Shown here one piece after another: positions 8,491 through 16,735 of a stretch of 64,000 nt of DNA (within the stretch, counting starts at the first letter, position 1; every line of letters starts with the position of its first letter). Both the position numbers and the translations under genes were made by a program. Source of the DNA: Marifrigoribacter sp965178585 (GTDB lineage Bacteria; Bacteroidota; Bacteroidia; Flavobacteriales; Flavobacteriaceae); contig OZ238267.1 in NCBI GenBank assembly GCA_965178585.1, positions 2,480,001 to 2,544,000 on the forward strand. The letters are read 5' to 3'. A model generated the notes under the pieces. It worked only from the letters and a program-made list of their open reading frames with translations. It searched no databases and had not been told where the DNA came from.

Positions 8491-9348
8491 ATGAAATCAG
8501 TAATCATCACAGGAACAAGTAAAGGAATTGGTCTAGAAACAGCTCTTGCTTTTGGAAGAGCCGGCTATAAAGTATATGCAACAATGCGTAATCCAGAAGG
8601 AGCGCAAGATTTTAAAAAACAAATTGAAAAAGAATCTTTACCAATAACAATCTCTAAAATGGATGTTGATTGTGATGATTCCGTAAATCAATGTATTGAT
8701 GCCATACATCAAAAAGTTGGAAGTATTGATGTATTAGTTAATAATGCGGGTATAGAACGACATGGATCTGTTGAAGAAATGCCAATTTCAGATTTTAAAG
8801 AGATTATGGAAACTAACTATTTAGGCCCCATTCGTTGCACTAAAAAAGTGCTTTCTAAAATGAGAACTAATCAAAAAGGATGTATTATAAATGTGGCATC
8901 CGTTGCAGGACATATTTCAAACAGTCCTTTAGGTGGCTATGCTGCAAGCAAACATGCATTAGAAGCTCTAAGTGAAGCATTAGCTCAGGAAGTAAAATCC
9001 TTTAATATTAAAGTTAAAATTGTTGAACCAGGAATTATAAACACGAAAATGGCACAAGATATTCGTGAAACCGGTGGCTCATTATATCCACAAGTAAACC
9101 GTTTTGGAGGTTTATTTTCTGCTTCTTTAAATACTCCTACTCCTCCTAGTTTGGTAGCTGACAAAATTTTAGAAGTTGCTGAAGAAAATAATTGGCAATT
9201 AAGACATCCTGTAGGTCCAGATGCAGCACCATTTATTGATTGGAGAGCATCGATGACAGATGAAGAATGGGTGGATTGGAGTGCTGCTAGTGATGAAGAT
9301 TGGTATGCATCCGTTGAAAGAGATTTTGGATTGAATGCAAGAAAATAA
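8491..9348 (+). CDS. Classical short-chain dehydrogenase/reductase
   Basis: The protein has 285 aa. The NAD(P) loop TGTSKGIG (7-14), NNAG (84-87) and the catalytic Ser137, Tyr150 and Lys154 (YAASK) are all present, so it should be an active oxidoreductase. The SIIxV-type C-terminus with PGIINTKMAQ resembles the 17-beta-hydroxysteroid or retinol dehydrogenase-like branch, but such names are unreliable. It is cytosolic. The last 50 residues are unusually rich in Trp and acidic residues (MTDEEWVDWSAASDEDWY), which look like an added tail and could mediate contacts with a partner. It lies 15 nt after the propeller lipoprotein gene and 22 nt before the SGNH-like gene. Confidence 0.9.
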   Translation: MKSVIITGTSKGIGLETALAFGRAGYKVYATMRNPEGAQDFKKQIEKESLPITISKMDVDCDDSVNQCIDAIHQKVGSIDVLVNNAGIERHGSVEEMPISDFKEIMETNYLGPIRCTKKVLSKMRTNQKGCIINVASVAGHISNSPLGGYAASKHALEALSEALAQEVKSFNIKVKIVEPGIINTKMAQDIRETGGSLYPQVNRFGGLFSASLNTPTPPSLVADKILEVAEENNWQLRHPVGPDAAPFIDWRASMTDEEWVDWSAASDEDWYASVERDFGLNARK

Positions 9349-9370
9349 TCAAAGTTAAAGAACCATTATT

Positions 9371-10408
9371 ATGAAACTCAAACAAACTTTATTAGTAGCT
9401 CTAATTTTGAGTATAGTTGCGATTATAGCATGGGAAGCCTATTGGCGTTCACAAGGTTATTATCCAACTTTAAACGATGAAAAGGCTTTATGGGCAAAAG
9501 AGCGAGCTAAACTTGAAAATGCAACAGATAAGGATGTTGTAATTATTGGATCATCAAGAGCTTATTTTGATATTCAAAAAGAAATATGGCAAGAAGAAAC
9601 AGGCATAAAACCAATTCAGTTATCCTCTACGGGTTCTTCTCCCTTACCCGCTTTACATGATATAGTTGAAAATACTACTTTCAAAGGAACTTTAATTGTT
9701 GGAGTTACTCCAGGTTTACTTTTTTCTACTACCTATCCTAAAGCACCTCCCATAAATAGAATTCAATCTAAAATAGATTATTATAATGATATGACTTATG
9801 CTCAGAAGTCAAATTATTTTTTATCAGTACCTCTTCAAAAAAACCTGGTATTAATGTCTGGTGATGAAGAAGAATGGGCAGGTGATATAGACTTAAAGTC
9901 TTTATTAAGACGATTAAATTTTGGAAATAGAACCAAAGAACCTAAAGCACCTCCCTTCTATAATTTTGGAGATATATCATCCGATAGAAATATAGTAATG
10001 TCTAATAGAGCAGCAAATGATACTGCATTTGCTAATTCAATTATTAAAGTTTGGAATTTCTTTGGAAAAGCAGCACCTCCACCAGATAAAGATGCAACTA
10101 CTGCATATTTTGTAAATGATGCTAAAGAATTTATTGAACGTGGCGGCAATTTAATATTAGTCCGATGCCCTTCAAGTGGTGGAACAAGAATGGCAGAAAA
10201 CATGTTTTTATCAAGAGAAAAATACTGGGACTCTTTAGTTGGTTTATTGCCTTCAAAAAATTATCATTTTGAAGATTATAGTCAGTTAAAAAACTTGACT
10301 TGTCCTGAAGAATCACATTTAAGTAAAGAAGACGCGGATTATTATACAACCGAGTTGGTGAAAATAATGATAGAAGATAATGCTTTCAAAACCTCTAAAA
10401 CCAACTAG
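9371..10408 (+). CDS. SGNH/DltD-like membrane-anchored protein, partner of the MBOAT
   Basis: The protein has 345 aa: an N-terminal membrane anchor (about 5-23) and an extracytoplasmic domain. IIGSSRAYFDI (58-68) matches block I of SGNH hydrolases such as DltD and AlgJ/AlgX, where the Ser is the nucleophile. Near the C-terminus EESHL (His316) resembles the DxxH block but with Glu in place of Asp. Proteins of this kind accompany MBOAT acyltransferases and pass or remove the acyl group on the outer face of the membrane. The MBOAT gene follows 2 nt later, which strongly supports a joint role. The acceptor is unknown. The family call rests on these short motifs and the context. Confidence 0.68.
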   Translation: MKLKQTLLVALILSIVAIIAWEAYWRSQGYYPTLNDEKALWAKERAKLENATDKDVVIIGSSRAYFDIQKEIWQEETGIKPIQLSSTGSSPLPALHDIVENTTFKGTLIVGVTPGLLFSTTYPKAPPINRIQSKIDYYNDMTYAQKSNYFLSVPLQKNLVLMSGDEEEWAGDIDLKSLLRRLNFGNRTKEPKAPPFYNFGDISSDRNIVMSNRAANDTAFANSIIKVWNFFGKAAPPPDKDATTAYFVNDAKEFIERGGNLILVRCPSSGGTRMAENMFLSREKYWDSLVGLLPSKNYHFEDYSQLKNLTCPEESHLSKEDADYYTTELVKIMIEDNAFKTSKTN

Positions 10409-10410
10409 TT

Positions 10411-11826
10411 ATGTTATTTAATTCATTAAGTTTTTTCGTGTTTTTTATAGTAGTTTTAGTATGCTATTATTCTAACTTTTTAAATTGGAAATCTAAAAAG
10501 GGTTTACTCTTATTAGCAAGTTATATATTCTATGGAATGTGGAATCCACCATTGGTAATCTTACTTTGGATTTCAACTATGATTGATTGGACAGCAGGTA
10601 AAAAGCTAGCCATTGAAGAAAATAAACACAAAAGAAAGCTATGGTTATTTATAAGTATGGCCGTTAATTTAGGTTTTTTAGGATTCTTTAAATATGGTGA
10701 TTTTTTATTAGAAAATTTTACTTTTCTTATGAATTCAATAGGAGTAGAATACCAAGCAAGACCTATGGATATAATTCTTCCTATGGGAATATCATTCTAT
10801 ACATTTCAAACCATGTCCTATACAATAGACATGTATCATAAAAAAATAGAAAGAGCCAGAACATTTTTAGATTTTGCATTGTATGTTACATTTTTCCCGC
10901 AATTAGTTGCAGGTCCAATTGTTAGAGCAAAGGACTTAATAACTCAGTTTTACGAGCCAAAAAAAGCAACCATAAAACAGTTTATTTGGGGAATGTTTTT
11001 ATTAACCTTAGGCCTTTTTCAAAAAGTGGTACTTGCAGATACTTTATTATCAAATACTGCAGATACCGTATTTAAACCTGGACAAATATTAAACTTTTGG
11101 GATGCTTGGAGTGGCACATTAGCATTTTCAGGTCAAATCTTTTTCGATTTTGCAGGATACTCTACCTGTGCGATAGGTATTGCCTTAATGCTGGGTATCA
11201 TACTACCTGATAACTTTAGATATCCCTATGCTTCATTGGGTTTTTCAGATTTATGGAATCGATGGCATATATCATTATCAAGTTGGTTAAGAGATTATTT
11301 ATATATACCTCTTGGCGGAAATCGTCATGGTATTACAAGAATGTACGTAGCTCTTATGTTAACGATGCTTTTAGGTGGGCTTTGGCATGGAGCTGCTTGG
11401 ACATTTATGGTATGGGGAGGTCTTCATGGCACCTATCTAATTTTAGAAAAATTACAAAAAAAATACATTCCTTTTAAAATTTCTGCTTGGAATGGCTTAT
11501 TTTTAGCAATGACAACATTCACTTGTGTCAATTTTACATGGGTGTTTTTTAGAGCAAGAGAGTTTGATACAGCTTGGAATATGATTAAATCCATGCTATT
11601 TTTAAATCCTGATGGAATAAAAATATTATCCTCTTTTGACATCATTAAAGTATGTATATTAATTGGAATTTTATTTATCACACATTGGTTAATGAGAAAT
11701 ACATCGGTTAAAGAAGTTTCAGAAAAATTATCACCTATTACCTTAGGAGTTCTATGGTCTGTAATGATTGTATTGTTAGTAATTGCACAAGGTAGTGGTG
11801 AACAGTTTATATATTTTCAATTTTAA
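10411..11826 (+). CDS. MBOAT family O-acyltransferase, AlgI-like
   Basis: A polytopic membrane protein of 471 aa, the normal length for AlgI/DltB-type acyltransferases. It shows LPMGISFYTFQTMSYTID (123-140), FFPQLVAGPIVR (161-172), the FSDLWNRWHIS block (His286) and the essential His326 in LGGLWHGAAW. These proteins move acyl groups across the inner membrane onto a polysaccharide, teichoic acid or protein. Here it sits between an SGNH-like protein (2 nt upstream) and an acyl-CoA ligase (3 nt downstream), an arrangement recalling dlt operons but without a carrier-protein gene. No alginate or peptidoglycan genes are nearby, so the acceptor cannot be guessed. Family call firm. Confidence 0.93.
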   Translation: MLFNSLSFFVFFIVVLVCYYSNFLNWKSKKGLLLLASYIFYGMWNPPLVILLWISTMIDWTAGKKLAIEENKHKRKLWLFISMAVNLGFLGFFKYGDFLLENFTFLMNSIGVEYQARPMDIILPMGISFYTFQTMSYTIDMYHKKIERARTFLDFALYVTFFPQLVAGPIVRAKDLITQFYEPKKATIKQFIWGMFLLTLGLFQKVVLADTLLSNTADTVFKPGQILNFWDAWSGTLAFSGQIFFDFAGYSTCAIGIALMLGIILPDNFRYPYASLGFSDLWNRWHISLSSWLRDYLYIPLGGNRHGITRMYVALMLTMLLGGLWHGAAWTFMVWGGLHGTYLILEKLQKKYIPFKISAWNGLFLAMTTFTCVNFTWVFFRAREFDTAWNMIKSMLFLNPDGIKILSSFDIIKVCILIGILFITHWLMRNTSVKEVSEKLSPITLGVLWSVMIVLLVIAQGSGEQFIYFQF

Positions 11827-11829
11827 TTA

Positions 11830-13470
11830 ATGCCATTATTCCTGTCTCCATTAGAAGCATTTTTGTATTGGGAAAAAGAAACCCCAGATCATACGTTTTT
11901 GCTACAGCCTATTAATGGAAAACTATTTAAGTATACGTATAAAGATGCAGGAATTGAAATAAGAAAAATTGCTTCAAAATTGCTGGATTTAGGACTTGAA
12001 AAGAAAAGTCATATAGCACTTCTTTCAAAAAACTGTGCTCATTGGATGATGTCTGATATTGCTATTATGATGGCAGGGTATGTATCAATTCCCATATATA
12101 CTTCTTTAACTGCGAAAACAATTAAGCAAGTTTTAATACACAGTGAAGCTAAAGCAATTATTATAGGTAAATTGGATGATTATTTATCCCAAAAAAAAGG
12201 AATACCTGATATTCCGAAAATTGGGGTTGAATTATATGGAATTAAGGAGCAATATAGCTGGGAAACAATAATTGCTACAAAATATCCAGAAATAACCATC
12301 AAGTTTCCTAAACTAATAGATTATCATACGATTATTTATACTTCGGGTACTTCAGGGAACCCAAAAGGAGTTGTTCATACCGTTGAAAATTTTATAAATA
12401 GTATTAATACTATTCAGAAGTTTATTCAATTACCTAAACATCCTAGATTTTTCTCCTACTTACCACTGGTTCATGTTGCAGAAAGAGTAATTTGGAGTTA
12501 TGGCCTTAGTATAGGAGCTCAATTTAGATACCCAGATTCGTTAGCAACTTTTGCAAAAGATTTAGAAGCAACACAACCTCATGCTTTTTTTGCAGTACCT
12601 CGAATTTGGACAAAATTTCAAGAAACAATCCTTTCTAAAATTCCTCAAAAGAGGTTAACTAAACTATTAAAGATTCCTATTATAAGTAATATTGTTAAGT
12701 CTAGAATAAAAACAAAATTAGGATTAAAATATAGTGAAGTTACTATATCGGGAGCAGCCCCATTATCAAAAGATGTTATTAATTGGTATAAAACGCTTGA
12801 TATTGATATTTATCAAATTTATGGAATGACGGAAGATTGCTGTATATCTCATTTTAATATCCCACCTAATAACAAAGTTGGAAGCGTTGGTAAACCATTG
12901 CCAGGTGTTAAAACTAAAATAACAGATGATGGTGAAATTTGTATCAAAAATAATTGCCTAATGAAAGGCTATTACAAAGACCCAGAATTAACAGTAAAAA
13001 CTTTTGATAACGAAGGCTATTTAAAAACCGGTGATAAAGGAGAATATGATTCTGAAGGAAATTTAACTATTACTGGAAGAATTAAAGACCAATTTAAAAC
13101 CGATAAAGGTAAATATATATCTCCTTCACCCATAGAACTGGAATTTTCTAAAAATTCAAATATAGAACAAGTATGTGTTGTAGGTTCTGGTCTTCCCCAC
13201 CCTATAGCACTGGTAACACTTTCAGAAATTGGAAAATCCAACACCTCCTTTATTTTAAGTAATAGTTTTATTGACACTATTAACTCCATTAATTTATCCT
13301 TAGAAAAACATGAAAAAGTTAAAAAATTAGTTGTTTTTAAAAACCAATGGACTATCGAAAATAACTTCTTAACTCCTACTTTAAAGTTAAAGAGAAATTT
13401 AATAGAACTTGAAAATCAAGATAATTATCTTAATTGGTATAATAATAAAGAAACCGTTCTATATATTTAA
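11830..13470 (+). CDS. Long-chain acyl-CoA synthetase (AMP-binding)
   Basis: The protein has 546 aa. The ATP loop TSGTSGNPKG (171-180), the YGMTED adenylate motif, the GYLKTGDKGEYD segment and a C-terminal Lys in LKLKRN, where the adenylation Lys is expected, are all visible. It resembles the FadD15/long-chain branch more than DltA, being about 40 residues longer than typical DltA and opening with the family's PxxFLYWEKETPDHTF style. It would activate a carboxylic acid, probably fatty, to the CoA thioester. Sitting 3 nt after the MBOAT gene, it may supply the acyl donor for that enzyme, which is inference. A general fatty-acid uptake role is the alternative. Confidence 0.88.
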   Translation: MPLFLSPLEAFLYWEKETPDHTFLLQPINGKLFKYTYKDAGIEIRKIASKLLDLGLEKKSHIALLSKNCAHWMMSDIAIMMAGYVSIPIYTSLTAKTIKQVLIHSEAKAIIIGKLDDYLSQKKGIPDIPKIGVELYGIKEQYSWETIIATKYPEITIKFPKLIDYHTIIYTSGTSGNPKGVVHTVENFINSINTIQKFIQLPKHPRFFSYLPLVHVAERVIWSYGLSIGAQFRYPDSLATFAKDLEATQPHAFFAVPRIWTKFQETILSKIPQKRLTKLLKIPIISNIVKSRIKTKLGLKYSEVTISGAAPLSKDVINWYKTLDIDIYQIYGMTEDCCISHFNIPPNNKVGSVGKPLPGVKTKITDDGEICIKNNCLMKGYYKDPELTVKTFDNEGYLKTGDKGEYDSEGNLTITGRIKDQFKTDKGKYISPSPIELEFSKNSNIEQVCVVGSGLPHPIALVTLSEIGKSNTSFILSNSFIDTINSINLSLEKHEKVKKLVVFKNQWTIENNFLTPTLKLKRNLIELENQDNYLNWYNNKETVLYI

Positions 13471-13497
13471 ATTTCAACCTATAAGTAAAAGTTTTTC

Positions 13498-14232
13498 ATG
13501 ATTAACTTCTTCAGAAAAAAACGCAAAAAAATGGCAGAAGAAAATAAGGCAATTAAATATGCACGCTATGCATTTGGTGAAATTGCATTAGTAGTGATTG
13601 GTATTTTAATAGCATTGAGCATTAATAATTGGAATGAAAGTAAGAAAGCAAAGAATTCGCTTCATACTACTTATTCAATCGTTTTAAAAGATTTACAAAA
13701 CGACATTAATGATATTGAGACTATTCTTGAATATTACGACTCTATAAAACCATGTTATAACAAAATATTAGATGGTGTTATGTCAAAAGAAGACTTTATT
13801 CAAAATAAAAATTGTTCAAGAATTTTAATGGGATATCCTGATTTTTCAATGGATTTAAGAGGTTATAATTTATTAAAAAATTCAAATAATAAATCTAATA
13901 AGGATAGTTTAACAATAGAGATTGTACAGTTTTACACAAAAAATATATATGAAATAAATGGAAATGAAAAAATGAAAAATGAACACTTTAATGATAATTA
14001 TAAGTATTGGAAAGATAACAGTCAATGGTTTTCAGATTTTATAAAAAATAGGTATTCAGATAGTTTAAATGAAGGGTTTTTGGAGTACACCATCAATTCT
14101 CAAGATTATAAAAATCGAGTTGCCGTATTTTATTTATTAAATTATGAAGTTTTAAATATTCAGTATGTAAAATTTAGTGACCAAGCTAAAGGGCTCATTA
14201 AAAAAATTGAAGATTTTAATTCAAAAATGTAA
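13498..14232 (+). CDS. DUF6090 family membrane protein, copy 1
   Basis: The protein has 244 aa. A very basic N-terminus (MINFFRKKRKK) leads into a single membrane helix (about 31-45, EIALVVIGILIALSINNW), followed by a mostly helical region of about 195 residues that should face the periplasm. This layout and the helix sequence are those of DUF6090, a Bacteroidota family without assigned function that often occurs in tandem. Copy 1 is the most divergent of three: residues 1-50 are close to copies 2 and 3, while the C-terminal region shares no obvious similarity with them. The next copy begins 2 nt after the stop codon. Confidence 0.82.
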   Translation: MINFFRKKRKKMAEENKAIKYARYAFGEIALVVIGILIALSINNWNESKKAKNSLHTTYSIVLKDLQNDINDIETILEYYDSIKPCYNKILDGVMSKEDFIQNKNCSRILMGYPDFSMDLRGYNLLKNSNNKSNKDSLTIEIVQFYTKNIYEINGNEKMKNEHFNDNYKYWKDNSQWFSDFIKNRYSDSLNEGFLEYTINSQDYKNRVAVFYLLNYEVLNIQYVKFSDQAKGLIKKIEDFNSKM

Positions 14233-14234
14233 TA

Positions 14235-14990
14235 ATGATCAACTTCTTCCGAAAAAAACGCAAAAAAATGGCAGAGGACAATAAATCTTTAAAATATGCT
14301 CGATATGCTTTTGGTGAAATTGTATTAGTCGTCATAGGAATTTTAATAGCCTTGAGTATTAATAACTGGAATGAAAATAAAAAAACAAATATTAAAGAGA
14401 AACTATTACTCAATGAAATGGTTAACTCTTTAGAAAAAGATATCGCTTTTTTTAATAATATTTATAAATACAGATTAGGTTTAAAAAAAAATGCAATAGA
14501 CAGCCTTTTATTTTACAGCGGAAACAACTTACGATTTGATAATAATGAGGGTTTTATTAATTTACTTAATAACACTAAGATAGATATTGGTGCAAGTTTT
14601 GACTCTGCTGCTTATGAAGCTTTGTTATCAAATGGTTTTAATATTATAAAAAATGATACCCTTAGAACTTTAATAATTAGAACTTACCAAACAGACCTTC
14701 CATTATATAAAGAATTCTCTTACAATGTAGCCTATGATAATAATCCAATTATTAATCAACTAAAGCTTGCTATTTTAGAAAATAAAATAAGTCAAAATAA
14801 AAACAAGGAATGGCGTATAAGCAAACAACCCAAAGTAAAAGATATATTATCTAATTCAGATTTTTTGGAAATATTAAGTTTAGAAAAGCAGAAGTATCTT
14901 AATTACAAAAATAGAACTGAGAGAATGAAAAAATTGATGATTGAACTTAAAACTGAAATTCTCAAAGAATTAAATAAAACAAATGATTAA
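14235..14990 (+). CDS. DUF6090 family membrane protein, copy 2
   Basis: The protein has 251 aa with the same plan as copy 1: basic start, helix near residues 30-46, long charged helical C-terminus (for example NIKEKLLLNEMVNSLEKDI). Bases 14244-14302 are identical to bases 14992-15050 of copy 3, although the two proteins diverge sharply after about residue 50. It overlaps copy 3 by 8 nt, so translation is probably coupled. The C-terminal region has a YEALLSNGFNIIKNDTLR segment that is recognisable in many DUF6090 proteins. Function unknown. Confidence 0.82.
   Translation: MINFFRKKRKKMAEDNKSLKYARYAFGEIVLVVIGILIALSINNWNENKKTNIKEKLLLNEMVNSLEKDIAFFNNIYKYRLGLKKNAIDSLLFYSGNNLRFDNNEGFINLLNNTKIDIGASFDSAAYEALLSNGFNIIKNDTLRTLIIRTYQTDLPLYKEFSYNVAYDNNPIINQLKLAILENKISQNKNKEWRISKQPKVKDILSNSDFLEILSLEKQKYLNYKNRTERMKKLMIELKTEILKELNKTND
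14244..14302 (+). repeat. 59-bp direct repeat, first unit (5' end of DUF6090 copy 2)
   Basis: This block is base-for-base identical to 14992-15050. It covers codons 4-23, including silent positions, while sequence on both sides differs. This points to recent local duplication or gene conversion limited to the 5' end. Confidence 0.9.
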
Positions 14991-15699
14991 TTTCTTCCGA
15001 AAAAAACGCAAAAAAATGGCAGAGGACAATAAATCTTTAAAATATGCTCGCTACGCAATAGGGGAAATAATTTTAGTAGTAATAGGAATTTTGATAGCAT
15101 TAAGTATCAATAATTGGAACGATCATCGAAAAGATAGAAAATACGAAAAAGAAATATTACTATTAATTAATCAAAACCTAATAAGCGATTCTATTAGTTT
15201 AACTAAAGAGCTTAACATAGCAAAACAAGCAAATTTAGCCTCTGAAAGATTAATTGAACAAGTTAATTCAGGAAATATTAATGATAGTTTAAACTATTTG
15301 ATGGGAAAAATCATAACCTTCGAGCGTTTTAAATCAACGTCTAGTGCTTTTGAAGTATTAAAAGCAAAAGGAATTGAAACTATTTCAGACAACGAACTTC
15401 AACTGGCATTAATATCGTATTATGACGAAAACTTATTTAAAGTTTATCAAAGTCTAAGTGATGTTGAACTATCATTTAAAACAGACTGGATGCCAATTAT
15501 CAGGCATAATTTCAAGGATTTTAAATGGAGAAATTATAGCATACCTGTTGATTCGGAAAAGTTTTTCACAAATCCCTCTACCATTACTCTTTTTAAAATA
15601 TTTAAAGATAATAGGCTAGGATCAATTAGGAATATTGAATTAGCTCTTTTAAAAATTTCTGAAGTTAGAGTACTTTCTAAAAAAACACAAAATGATTAA
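14983..15699 (+). CDS. DUF6090 family membrane protein, copy 3
   Basis: The protein has 238 aa. The first 22 residues equal those of copy 2; the membrane helix is slightly altered (IGEIILVVIGILIALSINNW). The C-terminal region contains FKSTSSAFEVLKAKGIETIS, which aligns in position with the FDSAAYEALLSNGFNIIK segment of copy 2, so a common ancestry extends through the whole protein despite low identity. The start ATG lies inside the last codons of copy 2 (8-nt overlap). It is followed by a 78-nt gap and then a tiny membrane protein gene. Function unknown. Confidence 0.82.
   Translation: MINFFRKKRKKMAEDNKSLKYARYAIGEIILVVIGILIALSINNWNDHRKDRKYEKEILLLINQNLISDSISLTKELNIAKQANLASERLIEQVNSGNINDSLNYLMGKIITFERFKSTSSAFEVLKAKGIETISDNELQLALISYYDENLFKVYQSLSDVELSFKTDWMPIIRHNFKDFKWRNYSIPVDSEKFFTNPSTITLFKIFKDNRLGSIRNIELALLKISEVRVLSKKTQND
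14992..15050 (+). repeat. 59-bp direct repeat, second unit (5' end of DUF6090 copy 3)
   Basis: Identical to 14244-14302, about 748 bp apart. The corresponding part of copy 1 (13507-13565) is similar but has several changes, so copies 2 and 3 were homogenised or duplicated more recently. Confidence 0.9.
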
Positions 15700-15777
15700 C
15701 ATTATGTTTTAATAGGAATTTAAATTGATTAGCTATTTTAGTAAAAAAATTGCAATCAAACTTTTAAACTTTAAATA

Positions 15778-15903
15778 ATGGATTCATTCAGTATTGTCAT
15801 GACCATTGCCATTATCCTTTTCGCAAGATTAGGAGTTCGTTTAGTTACTAGGTATATTCAAATGAAAAAAGAAGAAAAAGACGAAAAAAACAAAAAAACA
15901 TGA
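15778..15903 (+). CDS. Small single-pass membrane protein, 41 aa
   Basis: The frame encodes MDSFSIVMTIAIILFARL and a very basic/acidic tail rich in Lys and Glu. One hydrophobic helix (about 5-20) is followed by a positive segment (RLVTRYIQMKK), consistent with a helix whose C-terminus stays in the cytoplasm. The stop codon overlaps the start of the DUF3179 gene (ATGA, 4 nt), the usual sign of coupled translation, which is the main reason to accept so short a gene. I do not recognise the family. Confidence 0.6.
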   Translation: MDSFSIVMTIAIILFARLGVRLVTRYIQMKKEEKDEKNKKT

Positions 15904-16724
15904 AACATATTATAATAGTAATTTTCAGCATATTTCTATTCACAGCTTGTAAAAACAACCAACAGCAAGAAAAGGGAGAAATTAATGTAGCACCCCAGGC
16001 TGAAAAACCAGTAAAAAAGAAACGACCAATAGCTAAAGAAAATGGAAAATTTTTTACTGTAAATGAAAAGAAAATGCTGTTTGGAGGAAAAGACAGCACA
16101 CAACATTTTGATATTACAGATTATACTTTAAAAGATGAACAATTCCATTATGGAATTGGTCGAGAAGCATTTCCCGCTTTATTAAAACCTGAGTTTATTT
16201 CAGTTCAGGAAGCCGATTCAACTTGGGCTGATAGCACTCGATTTATTGTTGCTTATTCTGGAAATGAAGTGAAAGCATATTCTGTAAAAGATTTAACCAG
16301 ACACGAAGTGGTAAACGACGAATTAAATGGAGAACCTATTATGGCTGTTTATTGTATTCTTGCAGATTTAGGAGCTATTTATGATAGACAATATGGAGAC
16401 AAAGAACTAACTTTTGCTTTAAGTGGTTATACTTATTATGATGAAGAAGTTTGGGATGGATTGGATGGGTTTGTATTGTGGGATAGAGAGACTGAAAGCC
16501 TATGGTGGCCCTTAATAGATAAAGCTGTTTCTGGGCCTTTAAAAGGAGTAGAATTATTAGAAAAAGACAAAGCTAATTGGGAAGACACTTCTTGGAAAGT
16601 TATTAAAGAAAAATATCCAAATGCTCAAGTTTTAAAATCCAATCAAGATTTTGAAAGACCAAATTCTTGGAATAAAATTGACAATGTAACTTCTATTATA
16701 GAAAACTATTCAACTAAAAACTAA
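15900..16724 (+). CDS. DUF3179 family lipoprotein
   Basis: The protein has 274 aa. The leader ends FTAC (Cys17), followed by a Lys/Gln-rich linker to about residue 55. The DUF3179 core is easy to see: GREAFPALLKPEFISVQEAD (about 87-106), LTRHEVVNDELNGEPIMAVY, the DRQYGDKELTFALSGY segment and WDRETESLWWPL. The usual family motif YCPLC is reduced here to AVYCILADLGAIYD, so one of the two Cys residues is missing. The family is extracytoplasmic and without assigned function. It overlaps the 41-aa membrane protein by 4 nt and is 11 nt before the M28 peptidase. Confidence 0.85.
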   Translation: MKHIIIVIFSIFLFTACKNNQQQEKGEINVAPQAEKPVKKKRPIAKENGKFFTVNEKKMLFGGKDSTQHFDITDYTLKDEQFHYGIGREAFPALLKPEFISVQEADSTWADSTRFIVAYSGNEVKAYSVKDLTRHEVVNDELNGEPIMAVYCILADLGAIYDRQYGDKELTFALSGYTYYDEEVWDGLDGFVLWDRETESLWWPLIDKAVSGPLKGVELLEKDKANWEDTSWKVIKEKYPNAQVLKSNQDFERPNSWNKIDNVTSIIENYSTKN

Positions 16725-16735
16725 AAATATATTTT

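Noticed and set aside
9371..13470. A dlt-type D-alanylation operon (ligase, MBOAT, SGNH protein)
   Set aside because: No carrier-protein gene is present, the ligase looks like a long-chain acyl-CoA synthetase, and the organism type lacks teichoic acids. Only the MBOAT-SGNH logic is kept.
13498..15699. Toxin-immunity or contact-dependent system based on conserved N-terminus and variable C-terminus
   Set aside because: No nuclease-like or immunity-like partner is visible; all three proteins have the same single-helix plan, so only diversification is claimed.
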